The translations under genes and the position numbers were made by a program. DNA of 8,152 nt from F23-D06 sp045600525 (lineage in GTDB: Bacteria; Bacteroidota; Bacteroidia; Bacteroidales; WCHB1-69), in contig JAZRYC010000041.1 of NCBI GenBank assembly GCA_045600525.1, positions 1 to 8,152 of the forward strand, in the 5' to 3' direction. Position 1 is the stretch's first letter. Each line of letters starts with the position of its first letter. Positions 1 through 6,159 of this stretch are shown one piece after another. The notes under the pieces were generated by a model. It was not told where the DNA came from, searched no databases, and was given only the letters and a program-made list of their open reading frames with translations.

Positions 1-2
1 GG

Positions 3-37
3 GAGGTGAAAAGTGAGAGGTTAGAGGTGAAAGTTGG
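3..37 (-). repeat. Imperfect heptad tandem repeat in a cassette leader
   Basis: On the plus strand this reads as consecutive 7-base units GAGGTGA, AAAGTGA, GAGGTTA, GAGGTGA, AAGTTGG. The first and fourth units are identical and 21 bases apart. On the minus strand the tract is pyrimidine-rich and follows an ATGCCCC at 42-36, which itself follows a promoter-like box at 73-66. The same order (box, ATGCCCC, heptads) occurs before cassette A at 1378-1304. I infer that this is the leader of another cassette lying mostly beyond the left edge. Confidence 0.6.
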
Positions 38-65
38 GGCATATTTTATTGTTTTTTTGAGGGGG

Positions 66-73
66 CAAAGATA
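66..73 (-). promoter_or_regulatory. Bacteroides-type -7 box (TATCTTTG), reading off the left edge
   Basis: The minus strand reads TATCTTTG, which fits the Bacteroidota -7 consensus TAnnTTTG. No clean -33 TTTG is found 19-21 bases upstream; the best is a GTT-containing stretch near 92-95. It lies about 45 bases beyond the stop of the zinc-ribbon gene and 24 bases before an ATG at 42-40, whose frame stays open to the window edge (begins MPQLSPLT). The position and the match to the element at 1371-1378 support a real promoter; the weak -33 argues for caution. Confidence 0.45.
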
Positions 74-119
74 ATCAATTTATTTGGCTTGGAACACGGA
101 TTTTTGAAAGGACTCAATA

Positions 120-554
120 CTATTCCTCATCATCGTTTATCTTTATTGTAAGACCGTGCCACGGTTGCGGGTGCGCCGCAAGCATATATGATTCTTTATG
201 GCATTGCGGGCATTGATAGACCTCCTGCCATTCATCAAAATCAGTGATATGACCGCAATGGCGACACTTCACTTTTTTGAGACCGCATTGTTCACATTCG
301 CCAATTTCAACAACATTCTTTATCTTAAAAATGACAAGTTTTGTGTGAAATGAATACATTATTCCTTTGGGTGTCAGTCCGCGTTGAAGGAAAAACAACC
401 GATCTATCACATTCCGAATGATAGTGTTGCCATACGGCTTTACCCAATGAAAAGACTTCTCCTTTTGGCAGATTTCACAATAACAGTTAAACGCTTCAAC
501 GTTATCTTTCCCTACTACAGGAATATTTCCTAGATATCGCGTCATATTTACCAT
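120..554 (-). CDS. Small zinc-ribbon protein, putative immunity partner of cassette A
   Basis: I do not recognise a named family. From ATG 554 the protein is 144 residues with no signal peptide, so it is probably cytoplasmic. It has paired cysteines: CYCEIC near residues 24-29, then CEQC (87-90), CRHC (97-100) and CPQC (115-118), the last three spaced like a zinc ribbon or a pair of zinc knuckles. The C-terminus is acidic (NDDEE). ATG 554 overlaps the toxin stop codon by 7 bases, which suggests translational coupling. A TTG at 560 and an ATG at 545 (two bases past the toxin stop) are alternatives. Its place directly after a CT toxin is that of an immunity gene, but it differs from the other partners in lacking an export signal. 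It could instead be an unrelated cargo gene. Confidence 0.75.
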   Translation of the reverse strand: MVNMTRYLGNIPVVGKDNVEAFNCYCEICQKEKSFHWVKPYGNTIIRNVIDRLFFLQRGLTPKGIMYSFHTKLVIFKIKNVVEIGECEQCGLKKVKCRHCGHITDFDEWQEVYQCPQCHKESYMLAAHPQPWHGLTIKINDDEE

Positions 555-1303
555 TTGCAATTAACATCCAGATGCAATCCAAAGATGATGGCTATCCCAA
601 CTGAGAAGCTGACTTCTCTTCTGTTACTCACCCCCATATTGGCAGATTCTCCATATTTCCCACTTGCTCCTATTCCATACGAATGTGTTGGATCTTCACC
701 TGACGCTTTTTCATAATTATAATACAATGGGCCCAGAGACGCCCCTCTTCGGAGTGTGGTCTCCCCGTAATCGTTGACATGGTTCCATTTTGTCCCGTTG
801 CTACCCGTCTGTCCCCATATCAAATCAATGGAATTGATATTGGCTGAAACACTATATTCCCCAATCTTTCCACCCGCTTGTGCCCCAATACTAAAACGCA
901 ATTTCACATTAATCCCAGTCCCTGAATACTTTCGGTATTCTCTGCCGCTTGATATGCGATTCCCTTTTAATGCACATATCTCAATCCCTGATTCGGTTGG
1001 TCTTGTCCAAGTCTTGTCTTTATCTCCATCTTTATCATAAATCGTAAAAATATAATTGGGCTTTGACGAAGTACCAGCTTCAACAGCGACATTACCAACC
1101 CGATTCTCTCCATATCTCTTGACGGCTTTTTTATGAAATTTTGTTGCTTTGCTTTCACTATCGAACCTCCCATCCACGTCCACCAGCCGCACCGGATTGT
1201 TCGCGCAATACACATACGGAGACAGATTTGGGTACTTGTCCGACAGCGGATCCACGCTGAGCCAGAGGGAGAGTGCGGGGTTGTACGGCAACGCCGCAAG
1301 CAA
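548..1303 (-). CDS. Cassette A: orphan RHS tip fused to Gly/Ser-rich C-terminal toxin domain
   Basis: Residues about 7-46 are the end of the RHS-repeat-associated core (YNPALSLWLSVDP, then NNPVRLVDVDGR). Everything upstream of the core is missing: no YD repeats, no DHLGS segment and no delivery domain. From residue 47 the sequence is specific to this cassette: a basic start (about 47-70), a middle rich in likely beta strands (about 83-175), and a Gly/Ser-rich end with a hydrophobic strand-like stretch near 232-246. I recognise no catalytic motif; an envelope- or pore-active domain is only a guess. There is no in-frame ATG: the open frame begins after a TAA, and TTG 1303 is the only plausible start. 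A promoter-proximal ATG at 1335 is in another frame. The gene may therefore be silent, or a donor cassette. Confidence 0.7.
   Translation of the reverse strand: MLAALPYNPALSLWLSVDPLSDKYPNLSPYVYCANNPVRLVDVDGRFDSESKATKFHKKAVKRYGENRVGNVAVEAGTSSKPNYIFTIYDKDGDKDKTWTRPTESGIEICALKGNRISSGREYRKYSGTGINVKLRFSIGAQAGGKIGEYSVSANINSIDLIWGQTGSNGTKWNHVNDYGETTLRRGASLGPLYYNYEKASGEDPTHSYGIGASGKYGESANMGVSNRREVSFSVGIAIIFGLHLDVNCKW
1167..1288 (-). repeat. RHS-tip anchor repeat, copy in cassette A
   Basis: This is one of four copies of a roughly 120-bp segment encoding YNPxLSxWLSVDP through NNPVRLVDVDGR. Comparing by eye with the copy at 5508-5629, I count about ten mismatches in 122 bases, mostly clustered in the variable codons after the KYP triplet. 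The other copies lie at 2813-2935 and 7249-7370. It is a natural substrate for homologous exchange of toxin cassettes. Confidence 0.85.
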
Positions 1304-1324
1304 GGGTTGAGGGTTAAGGGGTTA
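1304..1324 (-). repeat. Heptad tandem repeat between ATG 1335 and the RHS tip of cassette A
   Basis: The plus strand reads GGGTTGA, GGGTTAA, GGGGTTA as three consecutive imperfect 7-base units, continuing less clearly into GTGCGGG. On the coding strand the units are TAACCCC, TTAACCC, TCAACCC. The tract separates an upstream ATG (1335) from the toxin frame, so a change by one unit (7 bases) would alter the frame. The same arrangement is seen at 3-37. Confidence 0.6.
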
Positions 1325-1370
1325 GTGCGGGGCATGGTTTATGGATTTTTTGTGGGGGAAATTGCGGGGA

Positions 1371-1378
1371 CAAAGATA
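1371..1378 (-). promoter_or_regulatory. Bacteroides-type -7 box (TATCTTTG) before cassette A
   Basis: The minus strand reads TATCTTTG, a full match to TAnnTTTG. At the expected -33 distance lies a T-run (1392-1400) rather than a clear TTTG; a TTTG does occur there but only 12 bases from the -7 box. It sits just downstream of the terminator that ends the cassette C unit and about 36 bases before ATG 1335, giving a short predicted leader. This suggests that cassette A has its own transcript. Confidence 0.5.
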
Positions 1379-1391
1379 GGGAATTTTTTAC

Positions 1392-1420
1392 AAAAAAAAA
1401 GCAGTTCGTCACTTGCTTTT
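1392..1420 (-). terminator. Intrinsic terminator after the cassette C immunity gene
   Basis: On the minus strand, AAAAGC-A-AGT pairs with ACT-GCTTTT around a GACGA loop. That is a 9-bp stem with one bulged A, leading into a run of nine T in total. The stem begins within the last codons of the 261-residue gene, and its TGA stop (1411-1409) is inside the hairpin. It divides the array into at least two transcription units. I saw no comparable hairpin after the other partner genes. Confidence 0.65.
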
Positions 1421-2194
1421 CAAGATCTCGTACTTCCCTTTTTTCCAGTTCTGTAGTATCTTCTTGTTGCGGTGCGAATATTGACGGAGATCGCTGTAGT
1501 ATTCGTCATGGAATTGTCGGCTATAGCGTCGGCTAGTTTGCAGCAGTTCTATAGCATCGTTATTCCCCATATAGATATCAATAATATCGCCAGAAGAAAT
1601 ACGTCCCAAATAATAATAGATGCCCTCATATTTCAAAATAAAATAATAAGCATCATGTTCATTGCTGTTTCCATGATGGACAAAACCATTTTTATATGTT
1701 TTCATATTGAAGAGTTTCTGACCGACATTATCTTTCACTAGTAGTCCATAGATAATGGCGTGAGTGAGGTCAATCGGGATCTCTTCTGCAGCAGTGGCAA
1801 AGCGATTTGGGTAGAAGTGCAGAAAGACAGAGTCTTTAAGGGATTCGTAGTATACCAGCTTCTGTTCATTGCTATGCGCAATGAAATTGAGATACATCAT
1901 CTGTTCCAGATACCAGTAACAACGGATACACTTCAGGAAAGTAGAATCCGACCATTGCCAATCTTTCGCATTGTGAATTAATGAGTCATAGCGACACAAG
2001 GGAATTTTGCTTTCTTCCGGTGTAAGCGTTTCATAGAAATTGCGATAAAAATCAAGCTGACTGCTATCAATATGATTGCCTATGCAAGGTGGATGCGTAA
2101 TGCAGAGGGAATCCCATCTGTCCCACTCCGCTACTTGCTGGGAAAAACAGGGAAGTGCAAATGCACACAAGACCATAAATAGCACTTTTCTCAT
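1409..2194 (-). CDS. Secreted protein, putative immunity partner of the JAMM-like toxin (cassette C)
   Basis: The protein is 261 residues and I do not recognise its family. It begins with a basic-hydrophobic signal peptide, MRKVLFMVLCAFALPCFSQ, probably cleaved near CFS/QQ; the ALPC stretch is a poor lipobox, so an ordinary signal peptide is more likely. The mature part is rich in Tyr, His and acidic residues and looks mostly helical, with a basic Lys-rich C-terminus (KKGKYEILKSK). The ATG lies 5 bases after the toxin stop, with an AGTAGGTAAG stretch just upstream that could serve as a weak ribosome site. Its tight coupling to the CT domain and its export signal fit an immunity protein that guards a target in the periplasm. 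The role is inferred from position only. Confidence 0.75.
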   Translation of the reverse strand: MRKVLFMVLCAFALPCFSQQVAEWDRWDSLCITHPPCIGNHIDSSQLDFYRNFYETLTPEESKIPLCRYDSLIHNAKDWQWSDSTFLKCIRCYWYLEQMMYLNFIAHSNEQKLVYYESLKDSVFLHFYPNRFATAAEEIPIDLTHAIIYGLLVKDNVGQKLFNMKTYKNGFVHHGNSNEHDAYYFILKYEGIYYYLGRISSGDIIDIYMGNNDAIELLQTSRRYSRQFHDEYYSDLRQYSHRNKKILQNWKKGKYEILKSK

Positions 2195-2199
2195 GATAC

Positions 2200-4329
2200 T
2201 TACCTACTAATATTGATAAAAATCTCAAACGACATAGAGCCACAGTTCCTTTTCCCATTATAAAGATGTACACTTTTATCACTCATGGCAAATACGGCAA
2301 ACGATCTGTGGTATGTTTGTTGCTGTCGTTGGTATGTATTATCCCTGTCAATATCACTGGGCGCTTGAATCCATGCAGGGCTCCCTTCACACTTGCCGCT
2401 TCCATGAGTATGGAAGTCAAAGAAAGCTCCGTAGCCATTATAGCCATAATCCTGTGTCTGTCTATATGCTATTGTTGTCCCATGTGCACAAGGATCTCCA
2501 GCATCTCCAGGTGTCCCCCATACGATTTGTTCCGTCCCAAAATCTTCCGACTTATTATCCAAAACATCGCCACAAAGTCCTCCCCATTCCGCATTGGGAT
2601 TTTTTTTGTCGAATTCTATCAGTGCGTTCACCATTCTGGCTCTGTTTTCTTTTGAAGCCGGAACACGATGAATATCATCTTCATCATACTGCATTCTTGG
2701 ATTTGCCCAAGGGCTACCATTAGGTCGGCCTGTTACAACATATACTTTTCCGTCATCAATACCGTCTGACCCCAAATAGTCTCCGTTTAGATTAAAATAG
2801 TCTCCAATTTCCCTCCCATCCACGTCCACCAACCGCACCGGATTATCCGCGCAATACACATACGGGCTTAAACTCGGGTATTTGTCGGTCATCGGGTCTA
2901 CCGAGAGCCAGATGGAGAGGCTGCTGTTGTAGTAACGCGCTCCAAAATAGCTGTATCCAGTTTCCTCGTCACGTTCCTTGCCGGAGAAAGTGTAGCGGGT
3001 ATTGTAGGTGTAACCAGATTTACGCTGGTCAAGCAACGGTTCTCCCCACGGCATGTACTGCAAATGCTGGTATGCGGCACCGTTTGTGTCAGTCACCCAG
3101 CTGGCGCTGCCCAAGTGGTCGCCATGCTGCCAGAAGGTGGTATGGTGACTGCTCCAGTTGAATGGTAGGTTGCGAAGCCCTTCCAACAAGCGCGCCTGCG
3201 TACTATCTGGGACAAAAGTATTCACTTCCGCCTGCTTGGCAGCAATGACTGCATCTGTCGTGACATGGTTGTTGATGCTTGTTATTGTGCCGTCTCCTAT
3301 CCTACTGGCAAAGCGTTCTGATTCCATAAAATAGTGCTTCGTATAGCCTTGCGGTGTAGCCACCAGATATGGCGATGTGTATAGCGTCGGGATGTGGTAA
3401 TAGGGCATCTCTACGCGTCGTCCATTTACGACCAGGGTTGTCCTTTCCCCGGTGTTCTTATAAAAACGCTCACCGCCGGCATCGTACTGATAGAATGCAA
3501 CGGCAAGAGACCGACGATTGCTGTATTCTCTCAATTGGTTTTCCTCATCCCAGCTCATTCTGGCAGCATCCTGTTCAATCATATTCCCGTTGGCGTCCCA
3601 ACGGAACTCGCTGGCGCTTGTTGCTCGCACGGTGTGCGGCTGCCCTGAATTATAGATGTAATCGTTGGCTGTATTGCTATATGTGTCGGAGCCATTAAGC
3701 GACGTGCGGCTTGTCTGGGTTTTGGACAATATTTTGCCATCCTTATCGTAACGCATTCTCTGGGTATAGGAGGCATACTGTATTCTTGTGAAACCTGTTG
3801 ATTCAGTTGCCCGAACTCGTATGTTCGTACTTCCAATTGCAGTTGTCAGACGATACAAGTCATCGTACTTGTATGTGTACGTATAGGTTCCACCCAGATT
3901 GCTGCCGGATATCCTGTCGGCTGTGTTTTGGATAGCGTCAATGTTGCCGACGGCATCGTACGAGTATGTGATATTTTGCAAATAGTTGTTGGCTGCATCA
4001 TATAATTTCAGTCTGGACAGCCGGTTGAGAATGTCGTATGAATATTGCGCACTTGTGCCGTTGCCATACAGGATGGCTGATTTCAGCTCGAACTCGTTGT
4101 AGCGTATGCTGTCGATGTAGTTGTACGTATAGGTCGTTGTGGGGACTGACGGTACAATGGGGCCTGACGGACCTGGAATTACTCCTTTGATTATGACAGA
4201 ATTAGAAACGACAGCCTGCCCATAAACCCTATCCAGCATGCCGCCCGTGTTGTACTTGTAGTGAACCACCTCACCATCAGGGTAGGTGATGTTCTGTATT
4301 CTGTTCCAGCTGTCGTAGGCGTATTTCAT
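2200..4329 (-). CDS. Cassette C: N-terminally truncated RHS-repeat protein with JAB/JAMM-like C-terminal toxin
   Basis: The 709-residue product has YD/RHS repeats over about residues 1-290 (YDSWNRIQNITYPDGE, YSYDILNRL, YSYDAVGN, RWDANGNM, YQYDAGGERFYKNTGE). The RHS core follows: YTKHYF (329-334), DHLGSASWVTD (404-414), FSGKERDEETGYSYFGARYYN (448-468), SVDP (476-479) and NPVRLVDVDGR (496-506). The cassette-specific domain begins at 507. It contains EWGG (581-584), HTH (640-642) and SDID (658-661), which fit the Glu, HxH and SxxD ligands of a JAB/MPN metal-dependent peptidase such as the JAB-like toxins of RHS proteins. The HxH-to-S gap is 15 residues, longer than the usual seven. The frame has a TAA four codons before ATG 4329, so the N-terminal part of a normal RHS protein is absent, including any signal or delivery region. 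Confidence 0.9.
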   Translation of the reverse strand: MKYAYDSWNRIQNITYPDGEVVHYKYNTGGMLDRVYGQAVVSNSVIIKGVIPGPSGPIVPSVPTTTYTYNYIDSIRYNEFELKSAILYGNGTSAQYSYDILNRLSRLKLYDAANNYLQNITYSYDAVGNIDAIQNTADRISGSNLGGTYTYTYKYDDLYRLTTAIGSTNIRVRATESTGFTRIQYASYTQRMRYDKDGKILSKTQTSRTSLNGSDTYSNTANDYIYNSGQPHTVRATSASEFRWDANGNMIEQDAARMSWDEENQLREYSNRRSLAVAFYQYDAGGERFYKNTGERTTLVVNGRRVEMPYYHIPTLYTSPYLVATPQGYTKHYFMESERFASRIGDGTITSINNHVTTDAVIAAKQAEVNTFVPDSTQARLLEGLRNLPFNWSSHHTTFWQHGDHLGSASWVTDTNGAAYQHLQYMPWGEPLLDQRKSGYTYNTRYTFSGKERDEETGYSYFGARYYNSSLSIWLSVDPMTDKYPSLSPYVYCADNPVRLVDVDGREIGDYFNLNGDYLGSDGIDDGKVYVVTGRPNGSPWANPRMQYDEDDIHRVPASKENRARMVNALIEFDKKNPNAEWGGLCGDVLDNKSEDFGTEQIVWGTPGDAGDPCAHGTTIAYRQTQDYGYNGYGAFFDFHTHGSGKCEGSPAWIQAPSDIDRDNTYQRQQQTYHRSFAVFAMSDKSVHLYNGKRNCGSMSFEIFINISR
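2812..3384 (-). repeat. 573-bp RHS core segment shared with cassette B
   Basis: This encodes residues 316-506 of the cassette C protein (LYTSPYLV to VDVDGR). It aligns without any length change to residues 11-201 of the cassette B protein, encoded at 5507-6079. Both segments are exactly 191 codons. The last part (2813-2935) also matches the short anchors of cassettes A and D. The shared segment ends at DVDGR, after which the two proteins have nothing recognisable in common. Confidence 0.85.
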
Positions 4330-4357
4330 CTTGAAGGTTTACTTTTATATTTCGTCC

Positions 4358-4843
4358 CTAATGGGGTTCTATATATTTTATGCCTTGTAAATTGGGAGAT
4401 ACGTACAAATTCCCCGCCCACATTTCAAGGTTTATGTGGAATGTTTTTTCCCCTATTGTCGCCCACGCCCATTTATTTGTTCCATACAAGAAATTGTGTG
4501 CCATTTGAGGTAGCAACTCCATGTCATATTTTTCGCCGATTTGTAATTGACTATGTGAGTGATTCTTTCTATTTAAAGTAATGATTTCCACCCACCAATA
4601 ATGATTTTCAATCACATGTGCTTTTATTAGGATAACTTTTCGTTTCTGTCTTGTTGATGGATAATAATGCGATTTCTGATACAGTTCGTCTGATTTATAG
4701 ACATATGCGGTTCCCTTCCAAATGCTGTCAATAATCATAGTGCCTTGGATTGTATCAGGTATAGAATTTTTGTTCTGTGAATAGGAAGTCATACAACCAC
4801 CGAACATATAGATTGTCAGTATTATAATAAAAAATTTTTTCAT
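4358..4843 (-). CDS. Lipoprotein, putative immunity partner of cassette B
   Basis: The protein is 161 residues and of no family I recognise. The N-terminus MKKFFIIILTIYMFGGC is a lipoprotein signal with a Gly-Gly-Cys lipobox and acylated Cys at 17. The mature part starts with a Ser/Asn-rich linker and then a mainly beta-like domain with many Trp, Tyr and His residues (YWWVEI near 82-87, WAWA near 124-127). It starts 9 bases after the toxin B stop, so the two are probably co-translated. The short gap and the envelope location fit a periplasmic immunity lipoprotein. The function is inferred from position; no conserved catalytic motif is visible. Confidence 0.78.
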   Translation of the reverse strand: MKKFFIIILTIYMFGGCMTSYSQNKNSIPDTIQGTMIIDSIWKGTAYVYKSDELYQKSHYYPSTRQKRKVILIKAHVIENHYWWVEIITLNRKNHSHSQLQIGEKYDMELLPQMAHNFLYGTNKWAWATIGEKTFHINLEMWAGNLYVSPNLQGIKYIEPH

Positions 4844-4852
4844 TTGGTTTCA

Positions 4853-6109
4853 CTATTTTAATTGAGAAGGCACTTTCATATGCCAAAAATCGTTCTTTAC
4901 CAGAAATTGTATGGGCATGGCTGGGTTCTCCCGTATTTTTGTGTTATATAGATATAGACAATTCGCTAAGCCATACCATCCTGTTGGCGTCCACCCATAT
5001 ATTCCCGTGTAATCGGGCTGCTCAGGTGCTAAATTATGGGCTTGTTCCCATAAATAATATGTGGGATTACCCTGCATGGCTTTCTGAATGTTGGTTTCGT
5101 GTTCAATCGCTTTTGTTCCACAAAAATAAGCTTCAAGAGCCTCATGCGCCATAGAAGTACCTATCACACGCCCACAGGATAAATCCATAGCACCAAGCAA
5201 GTATGGGTTGACGACTTGTTCTGTCTTCGCTGTCTTAGTTTTTGGGTCATAGTGTGTTCCAAAGTGTGAACCTCCTGGGATGATATAACCCTCATAAGTG
5301 TCATCTGAAGTAGTATGTATTGTTACTGAAATGGTGGAACTATTGATTGCCTCTTTCAGTTTTGTATCATAGTCCGTACTTGCTTCACCTCCAATTATCC
5401 TCACTTTCCCATTCTTGTCCATCTTTAATTGTAAATGAGTAGATGCCTGGAGTTGTGCAAATGCTGCCTTAATTGATTTACTGTCTTCTCCATCAATTAT
5501 ATACTCTCTCCCATCCACGTCCACCAGCCGCACCGGATTGTTCGCGCAATACACGTACGGACTCACTCCTGGGTACTTGTCCGAGAGCGGGTCCACACTG
5601 AGCCAGAGGGAGAGTGCGGGGTTGTACGGCCGAGCACCAAAATAGCAAAAGCCGCTTTCTTCATCTCGCTCTTTACCGGAAAAGGTAAAACGAGCTTCGT
5701 AATTGGCACCCGAGACATGCTGATCGATGAACGGTTCGCCCCAAGCCCTGTATTGCAGATGCTGGTATCCGCGGCCATTGGTGTCCGTAACCCATGATGC
5801 GCTGCCCAAATGATCAGGGTGCTGCCAAAAAGTCGTATGATGTTCGCTCCAGCGCGCTGAGAGCGTGCGAAGGAAGGTGAATTGGTTTGGGGCAATGCTG
5901 TCAGGGGCGGCATCATTCACGGTTGCCTGCTTGGATGCAAGCAAGGAGGTTGCCACCGCGTGGCTGCTGATACTGGTGATTTTGCCATCTCCTATACGGC
6001 TGGCAAAACGCTCATTTCCTACGAAGTAATGCTTTGTGTAGCCGCTGGGCGTAACAACCATATAGGGGGAGGCATATAATACAGGGTTCAAAATCTCGGC
6101 TTGTCTCAT
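4853..6109 (-). CDS. Cassette B: truncated RHS core with HEALE-motif C-terminal domain
   Basis: Residues about 9-201 of 418 are the RHS core: LYASPYMV, YTKHYF (24-29), DHLGSASWVTD (99-109), FSGKERDE (143-150), SVDP (171-174), NPVRLVDVDGR (191-201). The CT domain (202-418) has an alpha/beta start, a VNPYLLGAMD segment (300-309) and AHEALEAYFCG (321-331), with later histidines at 337 and 358 (EQAHNLAP). HExxE followed by distant His could be a metal site, but the normal zincin HExxH is not present, so a metallohydrolase is only a suggestion. I recall similar VNPxxLGAMD...HExxEAY domains as recurrent RHS C-termini in Bacteroidota. The frame is open upstream of ATG 6109 to a TGA near 6163, but that stretch shows no RHS similarity, so the break lies near residue 8. 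No delivery region is present. Confidence 0.85.
   Translation of the reverse strand: MRQAEILNPVLYASPYMVVTPSGYTKHYFVGNERFASRIGDGKITSISSHAVATSLLASKQATVNDAAPDSIAPNQFTFLRTLSARWSEHHTTFWQHPDHLGSASWVTDTNGRGYQHLQYRAWGEPFIDQHVSGANYEARFTFSGKERDEESGFCYFGARPYNPALSLWLSVDPLSDKYPGVSPYVYCANNPVRLVDVDGREYIIDGEDSKSIKAAFAQLQASTHLQLKMDKNGKVRIIGGEASTDYDTKLKEAINSSTISVTIHTTSDDTYEGYIIPGGSHFGTHYDPKTKTAKTEQVVNPYLLGAMDLSCGRVIGTSMAHEALEAYFCGTKAIEHETNIQKAMQGNPTYYLWEQAHNLAPEQPDYTGIYGWTPTGWYGLANCLYLYNTKIRENPAMPIQFLVKNDFWHMKVPSQLK
5507..6079 (-). repeat. 573-bp RHS core segment shared with cassette C
   Basis: This is the cassette B counterpart of 2812-3384. The reading frames run colinearly for 191 codons with no insertion or deletion. 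The most variable stretch between them is the linker at B residues 47-86 (SISSHAV... against SINNHVT... in C). The final 120 bases belong to the four-copy anchor family. Confidence 0.85.
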
Positions 6110-6159
6110 CGCTTCATTACCAGATTTATCGTTATAACATTCCCTAATTAAAGGATAAA

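Noticed and set aside
1..37. Short repeats as a possible CRISPR array
   Set aside because: The units are 7 bases long, contiguous and imperfect, with no spacers and no cas genes nearby.
967..1335. Minus-strand frame of 122 codons starting at ATG 1335
   Set aside because: Past residue 12 it is an out-of-frame translation of the RHS tip, Arg/Thr/Pro-rich with no family likeness. Only its ATG and leader are of interest, as covered in the frame-switch finding.
1133..1456. Plus-strand frame crossing the anchor, the leader and the terminator of cassette A
   Set aside because: It runs through repeats and regulatory sequence in the antisense direction and has no protein-like features.
1472..1981. 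Plus-strand frames opposite the 261-residue secreted protein
   Set aside because: They are antisense to a gene with a clear signal peptide and tight coupling to its toxin.
2266..2723. Overlapping plus-strand frames opposite the JAMM-like toxin
   Set aside because: Both are antisense to a well-supported coding sequence and show no domain, signal or upstream promoter.
3369..3836. Plus- and minus-strand frames within the RHS-repeat region of cassette C
   Set aside because: They are shadows of the YD-repeat coding sequence; the open length reflects its base composition.
4330..4357. GC-rich CCCC/GGG pairing (CCCCATTAGGG) after the cassette B lipoprotein as a terminator
   Set aside because: The stem is only three to four base pairs and no T-run follows.
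5563..5916. Minus-strand frame of 117 codons inside cassette B
   Set aside because: It is a shifted reading of the conserved RHS core. The true frame has DHLGS, FSGKERDE and NPVRLVDVDG.
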